Part shown: piece after piece, positions 10,263 through 18,325 of the stretch | Layout: each line of letters begins with the position of its first letter | How positions within the stretch are numbered: the stretch's first letter is position 1 | Source: Stutzerimonas stutzeri | GTDB lineage: Bacteria; Pseudomonadota; Gammaproteobacteria; Pseudomonadales; Pseudomonadaceae | Direction: 5' to 3' | DNA length: 64,000 nucleotides | Assembly (NCBI RefSeq): GCF_002890895.1 | Contig: NZ_POUL01000002.1 | Coordinates: 434,001-498,000 of the forward strand | Program-made: the position numbers and the translations under genes | The notes under the pieces: model-generated | Databases searched by the model: none | Told to the model about the DNA's origin: nothing | Seen by the model: only the letters and a program-made list of their open reading frames with translations

Positions 10263-10291
10263 AGATGAGGGCGCGCAACGCAAAAAACAAG
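10263..10291 (-). promoter_or_regulatory. Putative sigma-32 (heat shock) promoter of lon
   Basis: On the - strand, CTTGTT (10291-10286) is followed after 14 nt by CCCTCATCT (10271-10263). The heat-shock consensus is CTTGAAA, 11-16 nt, CCCCATNT. The boxes lie about 60 nt upstream of the lon ATG and downstream of the clpX terminator. The -10 box differs by one or two bases from consensus, so this is a good but unproven match. lon is a known heat-shock gene in enterobacteria. Confidence 0.5.
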
Positions 10292-10300
10292 GAGTCTGTA

Positions 10301-10328
10301 GAAAAGCAAAGGGGCCCGGAGGCCCCTT
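10301..10328 (-). terminator. Intrinsic terminator of clpX
   Basis: The inverted repeat AAGGGGCC/GGCCCCTT (10309-10316, 10321-10328) has a 4-nt loop. On the - strand it is followed by TTGCTTTTC. It begins a few bases past the clpX stop. Confidence 0.88.
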
Positions 10329-10334
10329 GTTCTG

Positions 10335-11615
10335 TCACGCGTCAGGCGCGGCCTTGGCAGGCGGCTCGCTGTTCTCGTAGATCAGCAGCGGCTGAGATGT
10401 ACCTTCGATGACGCTCTCGTCGATGACCACCTTGCTTACGTCCTTCTGGGAAGGAATCTCATACATGGTATCCAGCAACACACCCTCGAGAATCGAACGC
10501 AGACCTCGGGCACCCGTCTTGCGCTCTAGCGCCCGAGTTGCCACTGCTTTCAGGGCATCGTTACGGAACTCGAGATCAACACCTTCCAGCTCGAAAAGCT
10601 TGCTGTATTGCTTGGTCAGCGCGTTCTTCGGCTCCGTTAGGATCTGAATCAGCGCCGCCTCGTCGAGTTCATCAAGGGTTGCAATTACAGGCAGACGACC
10701 CACGAACTCAGGGATCAGACCAAACTTGACGAGATCGTCCGGCTCAACCGAGCGCAGCGACTCACCGATCTTCTTGCCCGGGTCCATGCTGCGAACTTCT
10801 GCATTGAAACCGATCCCGCCTTTGGTCGAGCGACCCTGAATAACCTTCTCAAGGCCGGCAAAGGCACCGCCGCAGATGAACAGAATGTTTCGTGTATCTA
10901 CCTGCAGGAACTCCTGCTGCGGATGCTTACGGCCACCCTGCGGGGGAACAGAGGCGACCGTGCCTTCGATCAGCTTCAGCAGCGCCTGCTGCACGCCTTC
11001 ACCCGAGACATCGCGAGTGATCGACGGGTTGTCAGACTTGCGCGAAATCTTATCGATTTCATCGATATAGACGATACCCATCTGGGCTTTTTCTACATCG
11101 TAATCGCACTTCTGCAGCAGCTTCTGGATGATATTCTCAACGTCTTCGCCCACGTACCCGGCTTCAGTCAGCGTGGTAGCGTCCGCGATGGTGAAGGGAA
11201 CATTCAGCAACCGGGCCAGCGTCTCCGCAAGTAACGTCTTGCCTGAGCCGGTCGGCCCAATGAGCAGTATGTTGCTCTTGCCCAGCTCGACTTCTTCCTT
11301 CTTATCGCGCTGGTTAAGTCGTTTGTAATGGTTGTACACAGCCACAGCCAGGATCTTCTTCGCGCGCTCCTGACCAATCACGTACTGGTCGAGGATGCCG
11401 CTGATTTCCTTGGGAGCAGGCAGCTTTTGCGATGTGCTCTCGGCCTGTGCTTCTTGCACCTCCTCACGGATGATGTCATTGCAAAGGTCGACGCACTCGT
11501 CACAGATAAAAACCGAGGGGCCGGCAATCAACTTGCGTACTTCATGCTGGCTTTTGCCGCAGAAAGAGCAATAGAGCAGCTTGCCGGAATCCTCGCCGTT
11601 GCGGGTGTCAGTCAT
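10335..11615 (-). CDS. clpX: ClpXP protease unfoldase subunit ClpX
   Basis: ClpX is the AAA+ hexamer that unfolds tagged proteins and feeds them to ClpP. The 426-residue protein has the N-terminal zinc finger (Cys16, Cys19, Cys38, Cys41), Walker A GPTGSGKT (~121), Walker [10 protein letters not shown], the KGGIGF loop that docks on ClpP, and the C-terminal RGLRSILE sensor-2. The ATG at 11615 was chosen because MTDTRNGED is the conserved pseudomonad N-terminus; extending to 11696 would add an unrelated 27 residues. It lies downstream of clpP on the same strand. Confidence 0.96.
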   Translation of the reverse strand: MTDTRNGEDSGKLLYCSFCGKSQHEVRKLIAGPSVFICDECVDLCNDIIREEVQEAQAESTSQKLPAPKEISGILDQYVIGQERAKKILAVAVYNHYKRLNQRDKKEEVELGKSNILLIGPTGSGKTLLAETLARLLNVPFTIADATTLTEAGYVGEDVENIIQKLLQKCDYDVEKAQMGIVYIDEIDKISRKSDNPSITRDVSGEGVQQALLKLIEGTVASVPPQGGRKHPQQEFLQVDTRNILFICGGAFAGLEKVIQGRSTKGGIGFNAEVRSMDPGKKIGESLRSVEPDDLVKFGLIPEFVGRLPVIATLDELDEAALIQILTEPKNALTKQYSKLFELEGVDLEFRNDALKAVATRALERKTGARGLRSILEGVLLDTMYEIPSQKDVSKVVIDESVIEGTSQPLLIYENSEPPAKAAPDA

Positions 11616-11733
11616 TCGATCGATCCAATCGGGGAAGGCTTGTAATACAAGATGAAGGCAAACGCAGGCATTTTCAAGGGCGCGCACAGCGCACATGACG
11701 GATGCCCGCTAACTACGCCCTCCTAGACCAGCG

Positions 11734-12372
11734 TTAGACCGGCAACTGCCGCTTCTCATGAACCGCATCGACAACCCCGTATTCCAGCGCCCGTGTGGCA
11801 CTCATGAAGTAGTCGCGATTGGTGTCGCGCTCAATCGTTTCCAGATCCTGACCAGTATGGTGGGCCAGCAACTGATTCAGACGCTCGCGAATGAAAAGGA
11901 TTTCACGGGCATGGATATCGATATCCGACGCCTGCCCTTGGAACCCACCAAGTGGCTGATGAATCATTACCCTGGCATTCGGAAGGCAGAATCGCTTGCC
12001 TTTGGCCCCGCCAGCCAGGAGGAATGCTCCCATGCTGCACGCCTGACCGATACAGGTTGTAGAAACATCTGCTTTGATGAACTGCATGGTGTCGTAGATA
12101 GCCATGCCGGCAGTCACCGACCCACCAGGCGAATTGATGTACAGGTGAATATCCTTCTCTGGGTTTTCGGCCTCGAGGAACAGCATCTGCGCGACGATCA
12201 AGTTGGCCATGTAGTCTTCGACCTGGCCGACCATGAAGATCACCCGCTCTTTGAGGAGGCGGGAATAGATGTCGTACGCGCGCTCGCCACGAGCGGACTG
12301 CTCGATAACCATCGGCACGAGGCCGCCGGCGGCCTGAATGTCTGGTGCTTGCATAAACGGATTGCCGGACAT
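11734..12372 (-). CDS. clpP: ATP-dependent Clp protease proteolytic subunit ClpP
   Basis: ClpP forms the double-ring serine protease chamber used with ClpX or ClpA. From the ATG at 12372 it has 212 residues with the triad Ser113 (GQACSMGA), His138 (MIHQPLGG) and Asp187. An in-frame TTG at 12378 would add two residues. The AGGGAG ribosome site (12384-12389) is 5 nt from the TTG and 11 nt from the ATG, so spacing is ambiguous, but the ATG gives the pseudomonad MSxNxF start. The gene sits between tig and clpX, the order widespread in proteobacteria. Confidence 0.95.
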   Translation of the reverse strand: MSGNPFMQAPDIQAAGGLVPMVIEQSARGERAYDIYSRLLKERVIFMVGQVEDYMANLIVAQMLFLEAENPEKDIHLYINSPGGSVTAGMAIYDTMQFIKADVSTTCIGQACSMGAFLLAGGAKGKRFCLPNARVMIHQPLGGFQGQASDIDIHAREILFIRERLNQLLAHHTGQDLETIERDTNRDYFMSATRALEYGVVDAVHEKRQLPV

Positions 12373-12406
12373 GTCCAACGATACTCCCTAAATTACGCCG
12401 CAAAGA

Positions 12407-12433
12407 CATAAGCCAGCTCGAGGCTGGCTTATG
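12407..12433 (-). terminator. Intercistronic hairpin between tig and clpP
   Basis: A perfect 11-bp inverted repeat (CATAAGCCAGC/GCTGGCTTATG) has a 5-nt loop. On the - strand it is followed only by TCTTTGC, a weak T-tract, so it may attenuate or process the tig-clpP message rather than end it fully. Confidence 0.6.
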
Positions 12434-12459
12434 AATGTGCATTAAACGATTGAAGGATC

Positions 12460-13770
12460 TCAGGCAGCTTGCGGGGCTTCCGCAGGCTTCACTGCTTCTT
12501 CATAGGAGACCGATTTGTCGGTCACTTTAGCCTGCTGCAGAACAGTATCTACAACTTGCTCTTCGAGCACAACAGACCGAACTTCGTTCAACTGCTCATC
12601 GTTCTTGTAGTACCAGGACACGACCTGCTCCGGCTCCTGATAAGCGGACGCCATTTCCTCGATCAACTCGCGGACGCGTGCATCGTCTGGCTTCAGCTCG
12701 TATTGCTTGACCACCTCGGCAACGATCAGGCCCAGCACGACACGGCGCTTGGCCTGCTCTTCGAACAGCTCAGCAGGCAGCTGATCAGGTTTGATATTGC
12801 CGCCGAACTGTTGAACGGCCTGAACACGTAGACGGTTCACTTCGTTGTCGATCAGGGCCTTTGGCACTTCGATCGGATTGGCGCTAACCAAACCTTCCAT
12901 GACCTGGTTCTTAACCTTGGTCTTGATAGCCTGGCGCAGCTCGCGCTCCATGTTCTTCTTGACTTCAGCACGGAAGCCTTCAAGACCGCCTTCCTGCACG
13001 CCGAACTGAGCGAAGAACTCGTCGTTCAGCTCCGGCAGTTGCGGAGCCTCTACGCTGTTGACAGTAACAGTGAATTCAGCCGTTTTTCCTGCCAGATCGA
13101 GATTCTGATAGTCCTCGGGGAAGGTCGGATTGATGACCTTCTCTTCGCCAGCCTTGGCGCCAACCAGTGCGGACTCGAAGCCAGGAATCATACGACCGGA
13201 GCCCAGAACAAGCTGCGTACCCTGCGCCGAACCGCCAGCGAAAGCTTCACCGTCGATCTTTCCAACGAAATCGATGTTCAGCTGATCACCATCTTCGGCA
13301 GCACGATCAACTGTTTCAAAGCGGATGTTCTGCTTGCGCAGGATTTCAAGCATGTTGTCTACGTCAGCATCAGCCACTTCAGCCTGCAGACGCTCGACTT
13401 CGATAGCGTCCAGACCGGCAACTTTGAATTCGGGGAACACTTCGAATGTTGCGACGTACTCCAGATCCTTGCCCTTTTCGAACACCTTAGGCTCGACCGC
13501 CGGAGCGCCAGCCGGGTTCAGCTTCTCGGCAACGACCGCCTCGTAGAAAGTAGCCTGAATAAGGTCACCCAATGCTTCCTGGCGTGCAGCCGCCTCGTAA
13601 CGCTGGCGGATGACGCTCATCGGCACCTTGCCGGGACGGAAGCCTGGGATCTTTGCACGGCTGGCGGTCTGTTGCAGACGCTTGTTGACTTCGGTCTCGA
13701 TGCGCTCGACCGGCACGCCAATGGTCATGCGGCGCTCAAGAGCGGAGGTGCTTTCAACAGAAACTTGCAT
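12460..13770 (-). CDS. tig: Trigger factor (ribosome-associated chaperone)
   Basis: Trigger factor binds the ribosomal exit tunnel and protects nascent chains. The 436-residue protein, the length usual in Pseudomonas, has the ribosome-docking signature GFRPGKVP (43-50), an FKBP-type isomerase domain (~150-245) and the C-terminal helical arms. The tail is Ala/Pro/Glu-rich. The ATG at 13770 has a GAGGAAA ribosome site and the conserved MQVSVE start; an upstream in-frame ATG at 13824 lacks both. It is first in the tig-clpP-clpX-lon cluster. Confidence 0.96.
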   Translation of the reverse strand: MQVSVESTSALERRMTIGVPVERIETEVNKRLQQTASRAKIPGFRPGKVPMSVIRQRYEAAARQEALGDLIQATFYEAVVAEKLNPAGAPAVEPKVFEKGKDLEYVATFEVFPEFKVAGLDAIEVERLQAEVADADVDNMLEILRKQNIRFETVDRAAEDGDQLNIDFVGKIDGEAFAGGSAQGTQLVLGSGRMIPGFESALVGAKAGEEKVINPTFPEDYQNLDLAGKTAEFTVTVNSVEAPQLPELNDEFFAQFGVQEGGLEGFRAEVKKNMERELRQAIKTKVKNQVMEGLVSANPIEVPKALIDNEVNRLRVQAVQQFGGNIKPDQLPAELFEEQAKRRVVLGLIVAEVVKQYELKPDDARVRELIEEMASAYQEPEQVVSWYYKNDEQLNEVRSVVLEEQVVDTVLQQAKVTDKSVSYEEAVKPAEAPQAA

Positions 13771-14114
13771 GGATTTTCCTCGTTGCACAGACATAAGCCG
13801 GCATTCCGGCCCCAGAATGGGCAAGCATTCTAGTGGCTCGTATCGGAGAAGTCACCCCGCTGATAAGGCACAAGAAAACAGAGTCGCGCGGGGTTCGTTT
13901 ATAGCTGTCGAAACGCCAAACGCTACCAGCTGTACACGGCGCCGCTGACGCTATTCAAAAAAACGGGATTGCAACCAACACACTCACCCAGCGCGGACGG
14001 GCAAAGCAGGCCGCCTACCGCGCCCTCTACTGCGGCTTTAGTGCATGCCCGGCGTGAGTCGTCTATCTTTTATTTGCGCCGCCACCGACCCTGAAGATGA
14101 AGGATGAACGAACC
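13771..14114. other. Intergenic region between divergent tig and doxX-like genes
   Basis: About 340 bp with no supported gene. In P. aeruginosa tRNA genes lie near tig, so I looked for tRNA arms on both strands and found none. It must hold the tig promoter (- strand) and that of the DoxX-like gene (+ strand), but no clear -35/-10 pair stands out. Confidence 0.6.
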
Positions 14115-14513
14115 ATGGCCGATGATTTTGGAAAGCTGGTGTTAAGGGTTTCGCTGGGTGTGCTTATTCTCCTGCATGGCCTTTTCAAGCTACAGAACGG
14201 TATCGACGGGATCGCAGGCATGCTATCCAGTCATGGGCTGCCCGCTTTTTTGGCTTATGGCGTATATATAGGTGAGGTGATTGCGCCGGCCTTGGTGATT
14301 CTGGGCGTATTCACCCGAATTGGTGCGTTGCTCATAGCAGGCAACATGCTCGTCGCATTTGGACTCGCCCATCTACAGGAGCTGTTCTCGCTCGGCCAAA
14401 TGGGTGGCTGGGCTCTTGAGCTTCAAGGCATGTTTCTGTTTGGATCCATCGCCGTCGCCCTCATCGGTGCAGGCAGGTTCAGTATTGGCGGGACCGCTGG
14501 GCGATATAACTGA
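14115..14513 (+). CDS. DoxX family membrane protein
   Basis: This 132-residue integral membrane protein has four predicted helices: ~8-28, ~45-70 (LAYGVYIGEVIAPALVILGVF), ~72-92 and ~105-125. The RxxxGxLxLxHGLxK pattern near the N-terminus and the YxGExIAPxxxxxG segment match the DoxX/SURF4-like family. Members occur with redox and respiratory functions, but no specific reaction can be assigned. The ATG at 14115 was chosen over 14097 for its AAGGA-containing upstream region. It stands alone, divergent from tig. Confidence 0.85.
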   Translation: MADDFGKLVLRVSLGVLILLHGLFKLQNGIDGIAGMLSSHGLPAFLAYGVYIGEVIAPALVILGVFTRIGALLIAGNMLVAFGLAHLQELFSLGQMGGWALELQGMFLFGSIAVALIGAGRFSIGGTAGRYN

Positions 14514-14681
14514 CGAGAGCATTTCCCGGTTCCGGCCCTCGTCGGCAGACGCTGATACGCTTGTTACCTCTTCAAAACAGGCATTGAAGAACGTTGTTTG
14601 AGCCAGAAGAAGACGCTACGTGCCGGACCGCTTCGGCTGCGAGATATTTAACACCTCAACGATCGTGCCTATGATCAGTCC

Positions 14682-15086
14682 ATGACCGCTTCCGTGCCAA
14701 TACGTCAGCCCTGCCCGCCTGCCGCCTGCATCTGCGGGCGCAATCAGTTGCTCGAAGCGCCCGGCAGCAGTGACCTGCGCATCCTCCGGCTGACCCGCCA
14801 GGAGGAGAACCGCTTGCTTTCCCGCTTGGAAAACCTGGAAGACCTTGCCGATCTTGAGCGTATGCAGCGACGAATCTATGAACAGCTCGGGGTTCGCCTT
14901 CATATCGCACCGGGTTTCAACGAAGTGCGCAGCATGCGCGGCATCCGCATTGACATTGAGGAGCTACCAGGCTTGTGCCGCAAGACCCGGCAATCGATCC
15001 CGGCGGCGATCCGCCGCGGCCTGGAAAAGCGCCCGGAAATCGCCTTCAGCTTGCTCAACGCACACGACCTGTTGCGCGATGCGTGA
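14682..15086 (+). CDS. Small Cys-containing protein of unknown function
   Basis: I do not recognise this 134-residue protein with certainty. The N-terminus holds three cysteines close together (Cys11, Cys16, Cys18 in CPPAACICGR), which could bind a metal or sit in a disulfide. The rest is charged and mostly helical, with a leucine-rich stretch (RLTRQEENRLLSRLENLEDLADLERMQ, first part ~residues 37-50) that could form a short coiled coil. No signal peptide or membrane helix is seen. No good ribosome site precedes the ATG, so the start is uncertain. It is followed by the TRAP operon 286 bp downstream. Confidence 0.6.
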   Translation: MTASVPIRQPCPPAACICGRNQLLEAPGSSDLRILRLTRQEENRLLSRLENLEDLADLERMQRRIYEQLGVRLHIAPGFNEVRSMRGIRIDIEELPGLCRKTRQSIPAAIRRGLEKRPEIAFSLLNAHDLLRDA

Positions 15087-15152
15087 CACCACCCGCGCAA
15101 CGAACGAAGGCGCCGCGATGGCACTCGTTGCCGCCATCTGCGATAGTTGTAC

Positions 15153-15173
15153 GACCAGCTTATTCGGCTGGTC
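15153..15173 (+). terminator. Hairpin after the small Cys-containing gene
   Basis: GACCAGC/GCTGGTC forms a 7-bp stem with a 7-nt loop 66 nt after the stop. There is no T-run, so it may be a weak or factor-assisted terminator. The rest of 15087-15371 shows no gene and should contain the TRAP promoter. Confidence 0.35.
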
Positions 15174-15371
15174 TGCTGTTAGCCCACAAGGCTGGCACTG
15201 CTTATGACGCCTTGCGAGTTCTGCTGCTTCCTACCGTCGGCAGCCTGCCGCGTCCTTCGCGCCACCCGCGCGTTTCGATGGCTCACCTGCCATCACTGAG
15301 CCGATCGCTGTTGTCGATGCTCGGCCGTTCGTCAATAACAACCAAAAGACCGATCCGAACAAGGACGCCTC

Positions 15372-16367
15372 ATGAAATTGACTCGTTGCTTAACTGCGCT
15401 GACTGCTGCCGTTGCGCTCTCTGCCACCTTCGCCGCTTCGGCTCGTGAATACTCCGTTTCCACTGTGCTTTCCGATGCCTTCCCGTGGGGCCAGGCCGCC
15501 CAGAAGTGGGCTGACCTGGTTGAGGAGCGCTCGAACGGCGAAATCACCCTGCGTGTATACCCCAACGCACAACTGGTCGCGGGCGACCAGACCAAGGAAT
15601 TCTCCGCGATGCGTTCCGGATTGATCGACATGGCTGTCGGGTCGACCATCAACTGGTCGCCACAAGTTCCGGAGCTCAACCTCTTCTCCTTACCCTTCCT
15701 GATGGCAGACAGCGCCGACCTCGACGCCATCACCCAGGGGAACGCGGGCGAGCAAGCATTCGCCGCCATCAAGAAACGCGGCATCGTTCCGCTGGCCTGG
15801 GGTGAGAACGGTTTCCGGGAGATATCCAACTCGGTCAAGCCCGTGAAGACGCCCGCCGACTTGAAAGGCCTGAAGATCCGTGTAGTGGGTTCACCCCTCT
15901 TCCAAGACACCTTCACCGCACTGGGCGCCAATCCGACCCAGATGAGCTGGGCGGACGCCAAACCCGCATTGACCACCGGCGCGGTTGATGGGCAGGAGAA
16001 TCCGTTATCCGTGTTCGACGTGGCGCGGGTCGATCAGGTCGGGCAGAAATATCTGACGCTCTGGCATTACATGGCCGACCCATTGATCTTCGCAGTCAAC
16101 CAGCGTGTCTGGAAGGAGCTGCCAGAAGCCGACCGCGAACTGCTGCGTCAGGCCGCGATAGACGCTGGCAAGTGGGAAATCGAGCTGTCGCGCAACAGCG
16201 AGGCCAAGCGCCTGGAAGACATTCGCGCACGCGGCGTCGAGGTAACCGAGCTGAGCGAGGCCGAGCAACAGGCGTTCGCTGACGCGACTCGCAGCGTGCA
16301 GGATAAGTGGACGTCGAAGATCGGTGCCGACCTGGTCGAAGCAGCCCGCACCGCCGTGGCAAAGTAA
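15372..16367 (+). CDS. TRAP transporter periplasmic binding protein (DctP family)
   Basis: This 331-residue periplasmic binding protein has a clear signal peptide (residues 1-24, ending FAASA before REYSV). The DctP fold is shown by AQKWADLVEERSNGEI, the FREISN segment and the AVDGQENP motif near residue 213, which is typical of the family. The conserved Arg of LKGLKIRVVGS (~residue 174) would bind a carboxylate. The ligand is unknown; C4-dicarboxylates and sugar acids are the usual substrates. It heads a dctP-dctQ-dctM operon and is separated from dctQ by a stable hairpin. Confidence 0.93.
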   Translation: MKLTRCLTALTAAVALSATFAASAREYSVSTVLSDAFPWGQAAQKWADLVEERSNGEITLRVYPNAQLVAGDQTKEFSAMRSGLIDMAVGSTINWSPQVPELNLFSLPFLMADSADLDAITQGNAGEQAFAAIKKRGIVPLAWGENGFREISNSVKPVKTPADLKGLKIRVVGSPLFQDTFTALGANPTQMSWADAKPALTTGAVDGQENPLSVFDVARVDQVGQKYLTLWHYMADPLIFAVNQRVWKELPEADRELLRQAAIDAGKWEIELSRNSEAKRLEDIRARGVEVTELSEAEQQAFADATRSVQDKWTSKIGADLVEAARTAVAK

Positions 16368-16377
16368 AAACCGTTCA

Positions 16378-16402
16378 GCCCGGCCGCATGATGCAGCCGG
16401 GC
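16378..16402 (+). other. Intercistronic hairpin between TRAP dctP and dctQ
   Basis: GCCCGGC/GCCGGGC forms a 7-bp GC stem around an inner GCAT/ATGC pairing. No T-run follows. Such hairpins after binding-protein genes commonly raise the amount of the upstream product by protecting the 3' end or limiting read-through. Confidence 0.6.
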
Positions 16403-16415
16403 GTCGAGGAAATTC

Positions 16416-16892
16416 ATGAATAATCGACAGGACGCGCGCCTTGAGCGCGTGCTGGCCACCCTGGCGCTGGTGGTCATCAGCCTGATCAGCCTGGGCAATG
16501 TGGTGGTGCGCTACTTCACCGATGCCTCTTTCGCCTTTACCGAAGAAATCTCCGTTTTTCTCCTTGTGATTCTCACCTTCGCCGGTGCGTCGGTGGCCAT
16601 GCGCAGCAACCGCCACATCCGCATCGGTTTTGCTGAGCGAATGTTTCCGCGGCTGCGTACTCCGCTGATCTTGTTGCAGTGGCTGGCCTGCGTATCGGTG
16701 CTCGGTATGGTGCTCTGGTACGGCGGACAGTTCGCACTGGAGGAATACCAGTGGGAATCCGAATCGCCTGGTCTCGGGTTGCCGAACTGGTGGTACGTGG
16801 TCTGGCTGCCATTGCTGGCGCTGTTGATGGTCGTGCGCTTGACCCAAATGACGATCGATCGATTGCGCGGGAGGCTCACCGATGAGCCCTGA
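16416..16892 (+). CDS. TRAP transporter small permease (DctQ family)
   Basis: This 158-residue membrane protein has the four-helix DctQ pattern: ~12-32, ~48-66, ~88-106 and ~126-146. The first loop carries RYFTDASFAFTEEISVFLLVI, matching the F/Y-TEE segment of the family. It pairs with the large subunit encoded next; its last 11 bp overlap the start of dctM, a sign of coupled translation. It presumably supports assembly or ion coupling of the sodium-driven carrier. Confidence 0.93.
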   Translation: MNNRQDARLERVLATLALVVISLISLGNVVVRYFTDASFAFTEEISVFLLVILTFAGASVAMRSNRHIRIGFAERMFPRLRTPLILLQWLACVSVLGMVLWYGGQFALEEYQWESESPGLGLPNWWYVVWLPLLALLMVVRLTQMTIDRLRGRLTDEP

Positions 16893-18177
16893 CCTCTGGA
16901 TGCTTGCCAGCTTCCTGCTGCTGTTGTTGGTTGGCGTACCGGTTGCATTTTCTCTGGCGCTCTCCGGCGCCATTGGCATCGTGGCAGGCCTTTCACCGGA
17001 CATGCTTGCGACGCTTGGTACCAACACCTACAACGGCGTTGCCAAATACCCCCTGATAGCGATTCCGCTGTTCATCCTTACCGGCCTGGTATTCGAAAAA
17101 TCTGGCGTCGCGCTGCGTCTGGTGCGCTTCGCTCAGGCCTTGATCGGTCCACGCCATGGCGGTCTGGCGATGGTCGCAATCCTGGTCTGCCTGATCATGG
17201 GCGGTATGAGCGGCTCCGGCCCGGCCGATGCAGCCGCAGTTGCCATGGTGATGCTGCCGAGCATGACTCGCGCCGGCTATCCCAAGCCATTCTCGGCAAC
17301 GCTGATAGCCGCCTCCGCCTCGACAGCGATTCTGATCCCGCCGTCCATTGCGCTGATTCTTTATTCCATCGTGGTCCCTGGCGTCGACCTACGAGCACTG
17401 TTTGCAGCCGGCCTTTTCCCGGGAATCATTGCAGGCCTCGTGTTGCTGCTACCGGCCTGGCTGTTGGCGCGCCGCTACGGCTGGGAGAACCCGGAAGGTG
17501 CTGAGCGCCCGCCGCTTGGTGAAAGCTTTCGTCAAGCATTGCCGGCACTCTTCGCCCCCGTATTGATTCTAGGCGGCTTGCGCAGCGGCCTGTTCACACC
17601 CACCGAAGCCGCAGTGGCCGGCGTGACCTATGGCGTGGTCATTGGCTTGTTCGTTACACGCGAACTGGACTGGAGGAACCTGTGGCGGCTCTGCGGCGAG
17701 GCAGCAGTGATTTCCGGCGTAGTGATGCTGATCATTGCGCTGGCCGGAATATTTGCCTGGGCCGGGACAATGCTGGGTACTTTCCGCCATCTGGCCGAAT
17801 GGCTGATATCGCTGTCTGACAACAGTGCGGTGCTGCTGATTCTGGTGATGATCGCAGTGCTGCTGGCCGGGATGCTGCTAGATGCGATTTCCATCTATCT
17901 GATCCTGATGCCGATCCTGATTCCCGTGATGCAACACTTCGGTTGGAATCCGGTGTGGTTCGGCATCCTACTGGCGATGAACATAGCGATTGGCCAGTTC
18001 ACCCCTCCGGTAGCGATAAACCTGCTAGTCACCGCCGAGGTTGCCAAGATCCGCCTGGAGCAAACGGTCGGCTGGGCCACGCTATTCGTTCTGGTGATGG
18101 GCAGCGCGCTGGTTTTGGTGGCCGTTTTTCCTGAAATCGCGCTGTGGCTGCCTCGGATACTGGGCTATGCGGTCTAG
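16882..18177 (+). CDS. TRAP transporter large permease (DctM family)
   Basis: This 431-residue DctM subunit has about twelve membrane segments and forms the substrate and Na+ pathway. It contains the family hallmarks PLIAIPLFILTGLV, MGGMSGSGPADAAAVAMVMLP (~residues 107-127; first part shown is the scissor-helix Gly-rich loop) and FTPTEAAVAGVTYGV near residue 237. A GGGAGG ribosome site precedes the ATG at 16882, inside dctQ. It completes the DctPQM transporter. A SAF-domain dehydrogenase lies convergently downstream, so a shared substrate is possible but not shown. Confidence 0.95.
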   Translation: MSPDLWMLASFLLLLLVGVPVAFSLALSGAIGIVAGLSPDMLATLGTNTYNGVAKYPLIAIPLFILTGLVFEKSGVALRLVRFAQALIGPRHGGLAMVAILVCLIMGGMSGSGPADAAAVAMVMLPSMTRAGYPKPFSATLIAASASTAILIPPSIALILYSIVVPGVDLRALFAAGLFPGIIAGLVLLLPAWLLARRYGWENPEGAERPPLGESFRQALPALFAPVLILGGLRSGLFTPTEAAVAGVTYGVVIGLFVTRELDWRNLWRLCGEAAVISGVVMLIIALAGIFAWAGTMLGTFRHLAEWLISLSDNSAVLLILVMIAVLLAGMLLDAISIYLILMPILIPVMQHFGWNPVWFGILLAMNIAIGQFTPPVAINLLVTAEVAKIRLEQTVGWATLFVLVMGSALVLVAVFPEIALWLPRILGYAV

Positions 18178-18227
18178 CTCATCGGGCCTGCCCGATCAGA
18201 CATATAGAGAGTTCGAGTAGGCCCTCG

Positions 18228-18263
18228 AAGCAGGCGACCCCGATCATCGAGATCGCCTGCTTT
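18228..18263. terminator. Terminator-like hairpin after TRAP dctM
   Basis: AAGCAGGCGA/TCGCCTGCTT (18228-18237, 18253-18262) forms a 10-bp stem with a 15-nt loop and a short TTT tail, between the convergent dctM and dehydrogenase genes. A smaller ATCGGGC/GCCCGAT hairpin lies at 18181-18196, right after the dctM stop. Confidence 0.55.
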
Positions 18264-18325
18264 CAAGCATGTTTGAGATCCGAACGCGGGAGCGAAACAC
18301 TTGACCGGCACAGCCCTTAAAAGCG

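Noticed and set aside
13771-14114. tRNA genes upstream of tig
   Set aside because: Expected from gene order in P. aeruginosa, but neither strand shows acceptor, anticodon or T-arm pairing.
15193-15208. A sigma-54 promoter (TGGCAC-type) ahead of the TRAP dctP
   Set aside because: The -24 part TGGCAC is good, but the -12 part reads ATGA instead of TTGC, and the conserved GC at -12 is missing.
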